NCBI GenBank assembly: GCA_021014945.1
Contig: MU266609.1
Coordinates: forward strand, 1-32,722
DNA length: 32,722 nucleotides
Reading direction: 5' to 3'
Source: Leucogyrophana mollusca
Taxonomy: Eukaryota; Basidiomycota; Agaricomycetes; Boletales
Shown here: positions 7,180 to 17,126 of the stretch, one piece after another
How positions within the stretch are numbered: position 1 is the first letter of the stretch
Layout: the number at the start of each line of letters is the position of its first letter
The notes under the pieces: model-generated
The model's database searches: none
Told to the model about the DNA's origin: nothing
Seen by the model: only the letters and a program-made list of their open reading frames with translations
Position numbers and translations under genes: made by a program

Positions 7180-7860
7180 GGCTTCAGCTTATATGCTGCG
7201 CCTTTGTCCGAGTTCAGTTCCGTATTTTGGAAGTAGGACGGAAGTGGTCGGAGAGATACAGAGGACAGAGGAAACTGAGGAAGCCTTAGATTAGACTTAG
7301 AGAAGATAGTTGGAGAGGGAACTAGAGGTGGAACACAGAGGAGGTGATTAGAATGATATTCGAACTGAAGTACAAGGTTACATCAGAGCAGTATTTATAG
7401 TACGGAGTCGGGCTGTGCCACGGAGTGTGTGTGGGTACAGTAGCTGGAAACCGGTGCAAGAAACAATAAGTAAAGTTAGAGGGGAATGTACTCAGAGAAC
7501 AGAGTGGGTCCGGAAAACGGAGGGGGCTATGTACATAGGATTAGCATGACAGACGGAGGATAAATAATAGAGTTAGTATGGAGACTAGAATAAGGCAATA
7601 CATAATAAAACAAAACTATAACTGACAACATACTGAAGATTTGATGAGGCAGTGTTTGGTCCGAGGGACCGGCGGAGAGTCCGGAGAAGCGGAGATGGAA
7701 GGACGAGTCTAGAAATCGTTAAGTCCAACAATTGTTAGACGGAAAAGGCGGAGTGATGCGGGATTGTCTGGAAAAGACTCGGAATAGTATATGCGGGCAC
7801 GTGGCTGCATGAAATATGACAATTTGCCACATAGCCTCCTTGTCACATCTGATTCCTTTA
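7180..7860. other. CGGA-rich, purine-rich segment, LTR-like
   Basis: The trinucleotide-plus-A motif CGGA occurs about a dozen times (for example near 7158, 7236, 7404, 7510-7517, 7553, 7673-7692 and 7740). The plus strand is strongly purine-rich. The minus-strand start TGTGACAAGGAGGC near 7850 and the abrupt composition change look like an LTR edge, but I find no second copy in the window. Confidence 0.3.
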
Positions 7861-9786
7861 GTATTGTGACTTATTATAACTTAGTATGTTATTTTGTTGT
7901 CGCTGAATGAGTAGGTGGTATCAACCACTGAGTTAGTATATAGAAAGGGGGAGAGAAAAAGACTCTTTTTGTCTAGTTTTCAAGGTAGCTTTTACAGAAA
8001 GAGGTTATGGGTTATGATAACCCTTGAAACAAAATAAAGGTGATGACAACACAGAGCTCTTTGGAAACAAAGGGAATAGAAGTACAGGTAGAACAGAGGG
8101 AGTAGAACAGAGGGTTATCACTCACCCCAGACAGGGAATACAGAGTACCAAGCTCTGTTTTTGCACAGGTTGGCTTCTCCAGTTCCCATGTCTTAGATTG
8201 AGAGAGGTGAGGCATGAGAAAGAGTTTTTGTTCTAGTAAAGGTTTTTCTGAGGATCTTTATATAGTGTTTGGGATAAGTCACTAAAGAGAAAGTGGCTTG
8301 ATTTTTCCTAAGTCCTTTTTTCCTGCCAAGAAAAGATGAGTGTATTGAGATTGATTGTTTTGTTCTGGGTCATAGAGAGGATAATAAGGATAGTAGAATG
8401 ATAGAATAAGTGTGTTAAAACTAGTTGTTTTATTTTGTACGATCATGGAGAAGTAACATTTACCTTATAATTTCCTCATACTTTGTAGCAGCAGTTTCCA
8501 GTTATGGTATCCACTTACATTTCAAAGCACAGCCCAACTCTGTGCTATAGATACTGCTCTAATATATACTTGTACTTTATTTCAGATATCAATTAAATTA
8601 CCACCTCTACTTACCACCTCTAAATTTCCCTCCAGCTATCATCTCTTATTCTATACTCAAGTCTCCCTCAGTTTTTCTTACCCTTTATAACCCTTATCTA
8701 TACTAGAGGAAGCCTTTCACTTCTTCTGTACTGTTGGGGTTGTTATAGTGAACTACTCTTGTATATCATGTAAATAGTTGTGCACCTGGAAGTGGTGTGT
8801 ATTGGGGCTAATTCAAATTAGACACTGTCTACATCACAAGTGCGAATAAGCACTCATCAAGACCAGAATTAATTTGGGGCTTTAAACATAGAGTATTTGC
8901 TGGATATCATAGGACAAATCCTAAACATTATTATTACACCAGTTATATTGCAGCCCTGACACTGCCTTCTGTAGCTAATCATTCCAAAGAGTGTAAAACT
9001 TATAAAAGAAACTTACTGTAACATGTTCTAACTATAAACATATAGCATTGCAGTCCATCATTATGCTATTAAGGGGGCACAGTTAATGTGACACCATTAC
9101 TTGTGCTATCATCAGACAGTACTGAAGATCTGGTATCTTTGGAAAATGATGATTCTGGAGTGTAGACCAATTTTAAACCAGATCAGAATCCACCTAGCAT
9201 AACTAGTATTATATAATGTTACATCTATATCTCCTTCTCCACATCATAGCTCTGCAATGTCTAATCCTGCCAACACCCTAGTTAACATTATGTACTGTAA
9301 AATCAACACACTCAGACCTTCTGGGTATGTCCATCAAATAGATGTCAGCTTCTTAAGCCTAGTGACATATATTATGTCCTAGTGGTTCAAACACAGTAAC
9401 TCTTGCAAAATTCTTATTTGGAAAGTGAGTACTTTAGGTCTCTCTTCTGTCAACCAATTCACTAGGCAGATGAACCAGCCGATTTCATTAGATGGCAATT
9501 TCAACAGTGCTACTGCAGTGTTATGTTCTAACTTTATGGGTGGGGTTGTCCAACTCTTTTCCAATGAGATGACTGGAAAAATTTCTTAGGCTGTTCCATT
9601 GAAGACAGAGTCCATATTATGTTGGCACACAAAAAGATAACAAGACAAAAACAACATACATATAGTGTTTACAAAGAATAGTCCAAAACCAATATATCAA
9701 GCATGAAGCTCAGCCCACCGTGTATCTCTATCAGCACACCTTTCTATCACCTCATGTAAATACCTTAGATAGTTGACATCCTTTCT
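7861..9786. other. AT-rich DNA, no gene recognised
   Basis: Only short open frames (for example 8012-8236 on both strands and 9379-9564 minus) and no motif I can name. Composition is clearly more AT-rich than the retroelement blocks on either side. Confidence 0.4.
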
Positions 9787-10437
9787 CTATAGTACATTAT
9801 AACCACTAGTGGACACCACAGGTGCTGGGGTAGAAGCTACTGAAGCCCCACCCTGCTGTTCTGGAGGCTTCTCACTCACAAATATAGAGTGAACATCATC
9901 TGAATTGAACCACCAAACACACTGAGGCTGAGTCTGAATGTACATTCCCTGTTGACTATAGATAAAGTTAAAGTTATCTGGTTTCCCCACTTTCTTAAAC
10001 TGGTAACAGACAGATAGGTCAATATCCTTGTCACAATGCTGTGGATTAATATAACCTGTGCAATAAAACAGATTTGCATTTGTGCCCCCTGTGTATAACA
10101 TCTCTATATCTGAAGAAGTGCTTTGTAGGAATTTATGCACATCAGGAGCTACAAACAGAATGATTTAAATAATTGTATCAGAATCCTGTAGCAATATATT
10201 AGTCAATTGACAACACTAACACAATAATAAGTACTAACTCATACATACTTAAAAAACCTTTATACTCTCTATAGAGTCTCCAGGGAGGCTTGAGTATGCA
10301 GTGTAACCATCTCCTGTGCTTCCTCCTAAGGTAATATAAGATCTAATAGGTCTCATAACACAATAAGACCATGGCTTGAACCTCTTCCCCCATTGTACAC
10401 AGGGTACTGATGACACCATCTGATGATGCCTAATCAT
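9787..10437 (-). CDS. Unknown spliced gene, 5' truncated
   Basis: The minus strand has an exon 10266-10437 (RFKPWSYCVMRPIRSY, GGSTGDGYTAYSSLPGDSIE) and a last exon 9787-10148 (PDVHKFLQSTSSDIEMLYTG, then NANLFYCTGYINPQHCDKDI and QCVWWFNSDDVHSIF, ending STSGYNVL and a stop). They are joined in phase by a GTATAA ... TTTGTAG intron of 117 bp (10149-10265). The C-terminus is rich in Ser, Ala and Pro. Cysteine and tryptophan content suggests a folded domain, but I do not recognise it. Upstream there may be another exon (SSWTKWSSPITDQAL near 10,490-10,550) before a gypsy fragment cuts the locus at about 10,640. Confidence 0.45.
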
Positions 10438-10639
10438 GGTCTTTAAGTTATTTTGAGATATAGTATTATAGATAACATCTCCAACCTATCTTAGAGCTTG
10501 ATCAGTTATAGGTGAAGACCATTTGGTCCAGGATGAAAGATCTGAGTATTTTGAGAAGATATTATTCGTTAATCATATTTAAATTAAAATTATACTCCCT
10601 TTTAGCTTCAAAATATCATTAGGAGGTGTATATATTACA

Positions 10640-11523
10640 ATGTCACCCACCAAGTCCCCTTTGTCGAATATGCGTCCAGTGATTGAGGCTGCGTTCTCCA
10701 GCTCGAAACGCTACACTGCTTGAAGCCTAGCTTGATAGACCTTCGAATGGATAAGTTGTAGTTGCGAACACCTCTTCTGCAGCGCGATAGCTCAATGCGC
10801 AATAAGATCCGTAGTATCAAGTATTGCTTCTGGTGGCAGCAGCAAATATGTCGCCTCGATGATGTCCAACAGCAGGATGGGGTGAGTCCCTGTCGCAGCG
10901 AAATAAGGTGAACACCCCATATGCTTCCTTACCGTCACTCAATCCGCCCATATGACTGACTGAAACACCATGTGCCATTTTGACTGCTCTCCATTGCAAG
11001 CCTTGTAGAGTGCTTGACAAATATCGAAGTGCGGGTGCTCAACGAGTCCGTTCATGTGTGAGTTATAACCTGAAATCCTGATATGCTTGACTGGATAATG
11101 TCCTTCGAGATGCGCTAACGCCTTGGAACATGGGTCCATTGTCCAATATGATTTTGCAAAGTGTTCCCCAGCGACAAAGGATGTCTTCGAACAGCCAAGT
11201 GCCGAGTGTCTGCGCCATCTCCGAACGAAGCATCTGCGCTTCTGGGTAGTGCGTCACCAAACAGCAACGGTGGACAATATACTTGAACCCTCCTGACGCT
11301 GGCATGTGCATAGTGTCAATGTGCACCTTGGCGAACAGCAGTGCAGGCATCACGACCATGGTGGGATGAGAATATGCCTCGTCTGCCTCGTCTGGCAAAT
11401 GTGACAGGTCTTCACATAGCACACAATGTCTTCACCCATCTGCAGCCACCAAAATCTCAACAGCAAATGCGCTATAACTCCCTTATGGCCTATGTTGTTG
11501 TGTCCTCCAACCAGAACTGCCCA
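10640..11523 (-). pseudogene. Ty3/gypsy integrase, decayed
   Basis: Continues from the RNase H end on the minus strand. A zinc-binding end (CxxC near 11,415) is followed by KVHIDTMHMPASGG with the first catalytic Asp, IILDNG with the second, and YNSHMNGLVEHPHFDICQAL with the catalytic Glu. The pieces lie in different frames, with shifts near 11,140 and 11,000 and stops between, so no integrase can be made. The C-terminal end fades near 10,640, next to the unknown spliced gene. Confidence 0.8.
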
Positions 11524-12200
11524 TCACCGCTTGCAAGGTAACACCAACAGATGATGCTCCTGTTTGTACTTTGAATAGAGTTGTTCACCTGCTAGGAAGA
11601 AATGCGCTGCAAACCTCGCGAAGACCGCAAACTCCTCATCGCTGAGTGTTGCAGGTCGCTCTGCTGTTGTTAACCACTCCCGCACTTGCGCCAGCCTCTC
11701 ATCCTCCAGTCCCGCCTTCACTGATTGAGGTATGTTGCTATAAGACGCATCTGCGAACTCCTTCGGCACTGCCCCTGCTGCCACTACCTCGTTTGCTAAC
11801 ACTAGCTTCGCCTTCTGCACCATTGCCGCGTAGACAACAGGGTCTGGGTTCACGAGATTGAGAAACCCATATGCCTGGTCCACCAACTCGTCGAAATCGT
11901 TGATGTTGTAAGGTTCTTCTTCATCATAAGGTTCTTCTTCGTTGCCTAGCTGCGGTGGCCTCCTCGACAGACCATCCGGCCCATGATTCACCCCAGGCAC
12001 GTGCACTAGCTCGAAATGGAACATCAGAATGCCTATGATCCACCGATTCATACTCGCCCCTGGATGCAGGTCTGGATTGGCCAGCATGCCCTTGATCGAT
12101 CGGCAGTCTACCTCGACGATGAGGTTGTGCACCTCTATGATGTAGGGCTTTAGGGCACACAACACTTGAAACAGGCCATAGATGTAAGGTTGAGTAGTAC
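11524..12200 (-). pseudogene. Ty3/gypsy RNase H end and connection region
   Basis: The minus strand reads YIYGLFQVLCALKPYIIEVH, LIVEVDCRSIKGMLANPDL, then ILMFHFELVHVPGVNHGPDG and LSRR. These are the last motifs of a gypsy RNase H, including the VPG....DGLSRR signature. An acidic linker EEEPYDEEEPYN follows; an 18-bp tandem repeat at about 11,906-11,941 encodes it. The upstream RT is absent: an LTR ends exactly at 12,201, so that element cut the gene. The 676-bp frame itself is intact but is only a middle piece of Pol. Confidence 0.85.
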
Positions 12201-12394
12201 TGTTAAACACTATTGTAGACTTCCAATCCTTAGTTCACTCAATAGAATATGACCTGGCTGGTATTTCTATGGTGAATCAAGGGTACAAGGAGTAGTCTAC
12301 TGATCTTAGATAAGAGATCAGATATTTATACCATTGATAAGTGTTTTCATGTAAGTAATTAAATCAATAAATAAGTAAGGGCACAGCCCTTACA
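12201..12394 (-). repeat. 3' LTR (194 bp) of a gag-only LTR element
   Basis: On the minus strand it reads TGTAAGGGCTGTGCCC to GTGTTTAACA, with TG/CA ends and a TATAAATA box. It contains CCCTTGATTCACCATAG, shared with the 4.6-5.0 kb LTR-like region. The 5' end forms a perfect hairpin, GTAAGGGC-ACA-GCCCTTAC (12,375-12,393). A polypurine tract precedes it, identifying it as a 3' LTR. Confidence 0.75.
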
Positions 12395-12404
12395 CTCCCC
12401 CCAA
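12395..12404 (-). other. Polypurine tract
   Basis: The minus-strand run TTGGGGGGAG abuts the TGTAAGGG start of the LTR, the expected primer site for plus-strand synthesis of a minus-oriented LTR element. Confidence 0.7.
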
Positions 12405-12711
12405 CAAGAGACCACTAGGGGCTCTGACCAGGAGGGGCTATACCCTAGGGTATATAACAACGAACCTACAAGGTTTGGGTTTTTGAGTAGAGGGTGCCTC
12501 TACTAAGGGGCACCCATTCCATTGTCCTTGTAATCAAGGGCATCGTCGTCTATCCTCGCACGTCCCTGTAATCAAGGGCATCGTCGTCTATCCTCGCATT
12601 GTCGCGACGGGGGTTGTTGCCACCAGTGGCAACAGACGTTGTGGGCTCGCTGAGCCTAGGCGGGGGAGCCCCGCGCTTGCTAGTGTTGACATTGCCTGAG
12701 GGCAACAGTGG
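12405..12711. other. Non-coding hairpin array between gag and 3' LTR
   Basis: In about 300 bp there are several perfect inverted repeats: TATACCCTAGGGTATA (12,439-12,454), GGGTGCC/GGCACCC (12,492-12,515), CCTTG-TAAT-CAAGG (12,526-12,539, and a second copy in the tandem repeat) and TGTTGCCAC-CA-GTGGCAACA (12,615-12,634). They could act in the RNA of the element, for example in packaging or dimerisation, but nothing in the sequence proves it. Confidence 0.6.
12524..12599. repeat. 38-bp tandem repeat, two units
   Basis: 12,524-12,561 and 12,562-12,599 are nearly identical (GTCCTTGTAATC / GTCCCTGTAATC, then AAGGGCATCGTCGTCTATCC in both). Each unit contains one hairpin. Confidence 0.85.
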
Positions 12712-14262
12712 TCAGTCCCCTTTGGGGGGTCTAGTGACCGTTGCGCCTACGTCCTGGTTGTGGGGCATAGACACGATGGAGGACGGAGCCAGGGGCTCCT
12801 GAGCAATCTGCTCAGCTGAAAGGCGATGAGTTGCCATGCTTGTCTGCAGGGGCTCAATACCTTTGCGCCAAGCACATTGGACCACTCGGTAGTGGTCCTT
12901 GAGCGAGCGCACATTGGGGTAGGTTTGCCCTTCTTCACGGAGGGCATCCAATTCCACGCGAGACGCTGGATCCAGTGTCCCTCCGGCTGCATGGATGTAG
13001 TCCAGCAGCCAGGCATCAGCGAACACCCAGGCGTTGTCTACCTCAGCGAGGGAGACACCGTTCTCGGCCAGCCAACACGCCACATCTGCAACCGTGAGGT
13101 TGTTGAGGTTGTCGTTGTACCAGCGGAACGTCCTGGTGGCATTTATGTTGAGGCCAAGTACCTCAACATGTTCCTGGTAGAACCCAGGAATTGTGATGAG
13201 CTCGGCCACACACTGATGGAATATTGTGCGGCATCGCTCAGAAGCTCCCGCTTCACGCGTGAGCTCAGGTGCAAGGTTGGCTACCAAGAGCCTTCCTTGC
13301 ACTGTGTGGATGTCAACACCTCCTCCGTGGAGGAGTTGTACTCTGCGGAGTGGGGTAGTGTGGTGCTTGTGCTAGTTTTTCCACTCCTCGGGGGACACTG
13401 TCAGCGTGGTTGGGCCAGGGCCGTCTTCGCGCCAGCCGCAGACTTCTTTGTCTTCTTCTTAGACGAGGAAGTCTTGCTGCCTTTGGAAGTGGCGCCGTTC
13501 CGATCGACATTCTTGTCGATGCTCCTTGAGCCATGCGGGAGTTGTCCATTTACTAATGGTGTACTTCTGCGCGGCAGTTGCAGAGCTGGCGGCCTTGTTG
13601 GCCGCGGAGATATACTCCTTGGCCCCCCTCAGGCGCTTGAAGCGCTGAGAGTCTCCCACCCGATGGGCGGTGGCCAAGAATTCGTCTACCTCGCAGGTAG
13701 ACACAAAGAAAGGAATGGCCTTCTTGGCCGTGTCTCTCACAGGAACAACGAGCCCACAATCTAGGCGGGACAACACATTGGTACGGGCGTCTCCAGCCAC
13801 ATACCGATGTTCTTTTCCAGGGGGCTTTGGCTGGGATTCCCTTTGTGGGAATTGTTGATGCTGAGGGTTGTGGAAGCATGCCAGCATGCTCCCTCCCCTC
13901 TTGAAGGGAGAGCACTTCCTTCAGATGCCTTTCAGTGGTGTCACGCTCTGCTCACACTCGTGCAAGCATCAACTCCATTACTTGAACTTCACGTTCGAGC
14001 ATTTGGACTCGGTCCTCCATGTAGTTGTGCTCCTCGCGGTACGTGGAGGTCATGCTGCCTCACAGCAATCCTTTGTTTGCTTGGCGGGCGTAGAAGGCCT
14101 CATGGTCCTCCAACATGCCAGCCAGCAATGAGCTCCCGGCCCTAGAGCCAGAGTGGAGGTGATGGGTGTACCCATCACACTCAGGACACTTGCCCTGATG
14201 GACGATTGTGCCCTGCAAGGGCTCAAACATCCAACCGGGCCCCATCTTGTGCGAGTGTTGTC
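12712..14262 (-). pseudogene. Gag-like protein of an LTR element, decayed
   Basis: Reading from 14,262 down: an N-terminal block MGPGWMFEPLQGTIVHQGKC then PECDGYTHHL (possible zinc site), GSSLLAGMLEDHEAFYARQ, a coiled-coil stretch NYMEDRVQMLEREVQVMELM with one internal TGA where Arg is expected, a basic middle part, and an open 196-codon C-terminal part (12,712-13,302) with LTVADVACWLAENGVSLAEV, FADAWLLDYI and LDALREEG blocks. Frames switch several times near 13,300-13,900. It is followed by a polypurine tract and 3' LTR with no RT, RNase H or integrase between, so the element was probably non-autonomous. I recognise it as Gag-like from position and layout, not from a catalytic motif. Confidence 0.6.
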
Positions 14263-14305
14263 TTCTTAGGATGGTGTTTAATATGTTTTCAGACAATGGT
14301 ACCAA

Positions 14306-15403
14306 ACACTATCCTCCACGGTTAGCGGTTCAGACAGATACCAACGGCTAATAATGTGGTCATTTGTGGTGGACTCAGAATAGTATGAGTTTCCCAATCT
14401 GCTAGGATAAAGTGGCTGACGACTGCTAGGGGATACCTTCTTGGTGATACGATTGAATACGGTGAACAAGGCAAAGTCAATCGGTTGACTTCTAGCACGA
14501 TGCAAGATGAGCTCTAGAAGTGGGTTGCACTGTTACTAGAGTTTGAGCGGATAATATAATCTCCGATTGAGATTACAGATACGTAATACGTGGGTGAGCA
14601 TGCTAAAGCTTACGATGTTCAGCAGAAACACTTGACTTAGGATAAGAACACTAGACTCAAGAACGTCTAGTAGTCAATGGTTTGACTCTACTAGCTTGAG
14701 AACTAGGTAACGTGGCAATCAATCGCTTACGACTGCGAAGAATAAGAAGAACTAACAAAATACTTGCAGTCCTTGAGACTACTTTGATCGAGAGAATATT
14801 AAAGCAGAAGCGCTGCACAATACTCAGTCAAATGTTACTACCGTGCTTGCCGTGGCCTACTTGGGCTATTTAAGTGTACGCAAGTTCTACAGGAATATCT
14901 GTCCTGGCAGAAGATAGATTGTTTGCGAACTGAAGCTGTGTCTGGTTCTCACAGAAATACCTCAAACATGGAATCCATATGATTCCGTACAATCTTCTTA
15001 CAGATTTATCACTGTAGGTAATGATGACAAAAGGTGTCTCGACATCACCTGGAACGATGACGAGAGGGGTCCTATCGTTGAGCTTAACGTTGACCACACG
15101 GGGGTCCTAACATTACTCGGGATGATGACTTACAAAGACTCAATGGCAACTGGCACGTTGAGCAAAAGAGTCTCAACGTCGCCTGGAACAATGACGAGAA
15201 TAGAATAAAGCTTAGGGACTTACTGATGCTGCTAAACTTTGCTTACGATCACATTCACACGTATTTGTGGGTGATAACTTGGAGACCGGGCTCCCTTGAT
15301 TCAGTAATGGGCACTGATAGAACTTTTATGGTTTGGAACCCCGCCGTTCTGCAACATGTGGCTGTACACGGAACGAGTCACCTCACTTGGAGGTTCTATC
15401 TTA
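14306..15403 (-). repeat. LTR-like region with internal direct repeats
   Basis: No coding motif. On the minus strand a TTAAATAGCCC box (about 14,860-14,872) sits in LTR-like DNA downstream of the gypsy chromodomain end, as a 3' LTR would. Two direct repeats lie 137 bp apart: TCTCGACATCACCTGGAACG at about 15,034 and TCTCAACGTCGCCTGGAACA at about 15,171. Exact ends could not be fixed; TGTTAGGACCCCCGTG near 15,112 is one possible 5' end. Confidence 0.4.
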
Positions 15404-16046
15404 TCATGAATGATAAGATTGTACCTCAGGTACGAGGGCTACCCCAAAATGGGTAGCTCTACTTCCACCGCCCGACCTAGGCTTGTAAGTGATTGATCGC
15501 TTACGGGTACGCGTCCTTCTATGGCTATGCACGCCAGCGAGCTCTAGATAATTATCTAGAGCTTTGAGCTCCTTACACTCAGTGTAGGGCTCCCAAGTGG
15601 AATTCCCAAGATTCCACTTGACTAAAAATTCAATATGATTACTGTCCCACTTGTGCACGGTAATCTTGTCGATGAGCCATTCGGCCTCGTTGTCGACACC
15701 AAAGTTATAGAAGACCTTGGTGTCCCAGCACGGGAAAAACAAGTCGTCATTTGGCTCATGTTACATGTCTGTCCTTTAACTCCTGCGGGAGTTCAAGGAC
15801 GTAGTTCAAAGTGTCATGATGACACTCAAGGACCTTGAAAGGCCCTATAAACTTTGGTAGAAGTTTACACACTGATGAGCCTCGTGTCCATCTAAGCCCG
15901 GATACGACCAATATCCTATGTTTTTTGACTTCGCAAAGCGCCACAGCATCCGGTGGCTGATCCGCGAACATGACTCCACCTCGGCGACTGGCAAGAAGCC
16001 TTCGCGAACACCTGGAATGCTGTGGGTTCCTCTGACTCACAAGCAC
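15404..16046 (-). pseudogene. Ty3/gypsy integrase C-terminus plus chromodomain
   Basis: The minus-strand piece at 15,756-16,046 ends in KLLPKFIGPFKVLECHHDTL and YVLELPQELKD, the GPY/F-type C-terminal domain of gypsy integrases. After a frame change, 15,404-15,742 gives TKVFYNFGVDNEAEWLIDKI, FLVKWNLGNSTWEP and YLELAG, a chromodomain that in chromoviruses guides integration to marked chromatin. The aromatic cage Trp-Glu-Pro stretch is preserved. The N-terminal integrase is missing, and the frame break between the two parts prevents a fusion product. The DNA of this block is dense in perfect hairpins. Confidence 0.8.
15540..15563. repeat. Perfect 24-bp palindrome in the chromodomain coding region
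   Basis: 12-bp arms AGCTCTAGATAA and its exact complement with no spacer. It lies inside the frame of the gypsy chromodomain, next to two further 6- to 10-bp-stem hairpins (15,574-15,586 and 15,594-15,620). Confidence 0.95.
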
Positions 16047-17126
16047 GCGTCATTCCCCTACGTCCTACACCCTCAGCCCTTCCCCTAGGCCCTGGGCTTC
16101 TCTACCCTCACATCACAAGCATCCCCGACGCTTTGGTTAGCACATGAGTGCCCCTGCCCATCAAATGAGGTGAGTCAGCATCAACCCACATCAAGTCCGA
16201 TCACCCTTGACCCAGGGCACCGCTATCCGCTTTCCTGACGCTTCCATGATGTTGACGATCACACTCTATCATTATTGACTCCTCGGTCACTATCGTGGAG
16301 TTGCAGAGTCGTGGTTCCAAAGGTACACGCTCTCCGAGATGCATGGACTGCGTATCAGGGATAGAGTAGCTGCCAGACCGATTGTAGTACAAGTAGGCAT
16401 CCTTGTATTGTAGACCACAGTGAAGCACACCCCATTTCTTCAGCTCACATTTTGAAGTCCACATCTCTAAGTAACAGCACGACCAAGAGTCTTTGACTTG
16501 TTGGTAGCGTATATCACTTATAGTGTTTCCCCCTCTGGCGGCTCATTAGTGTACTACCCCCTTGGTGTTCCCCCTTTGGCGTTCGTACTCTTTAGCGTTC
16601 TCTCCCCTTCGGCGACTCTCTAGTGACCAGTGTATCCCCTCAGCGATCCAGTTTCAGTCTCTCGACCTTAGCAACAGTGTATAGCTTGGGCGACCGGTCT
16701 CAGACCCAATCGCAATCCAGTCTACTGTTGTCCTAGCAGTCTCAACCAACGACTTCGATGACCTTGTTTGCTTTGCGATTGCATTTGCATTCAGGCAGTC
16801 TCACTCAGTTATACTTGCTTGCTGTGTATCTTGACCAGCGATTGAGTTGTATCCTATACTAACCAAACCCCCTTTCCCCTCACTGACCTCAGCTGTCACC
16901 CAGTCAAGACTCAGAGATCCTAGTTGGAGATCCTCGCACCCATCAGACTAGTTCCGCAGGTAGCCTATCTACAAGAGACTTGACCCTCCTTTCCTATTCC
17001 TCCCTTGCATTCCAGCAGCCCCGCAGCTTAGTAACCAGACTCGCTCACCAACCACTCGCACTCACTCGCACGGTTGCAGCTCTCCCAGTCTCACACTAGC
17101 AGACAGACTGTTTGTTTGTTTGTTCT
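16047..17126. other. C-rich non-coding region, possibly LTR/leader
   Basis: No convincing gene. The plus strand is pyrimidine-rich. Between 16,527 and 16,650 a degenerate motif of four or five C followed by TNNGGCG-like bases recurs five times (CCCCCTCTGGCG, CCCCCTTGGTG, CCCCCTTTGGCG, CCCCTTCGGCG, CCCCTCAGCG). The end of the region has TTTGTTTGTTTGTT (17,109-17,122). It separates two gypsy integrase C-terminal pieces and may be a retroelement leader. Confidence 0.4.

Noticed and set aside
8012..8236. Overlapping open frames on both strands
   Set aside because: About 70 codons each, low complexity, no motif and no splice context.
12826..13764. 312-codon plus-strand open frame, the longest in the 10-15 kb part
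   Set aside because: It lies antisense to the gag-like frame, which has coiled-coil and element context. Its product has no recognisable block, and the openness comes from codon bias of the opposite strand.
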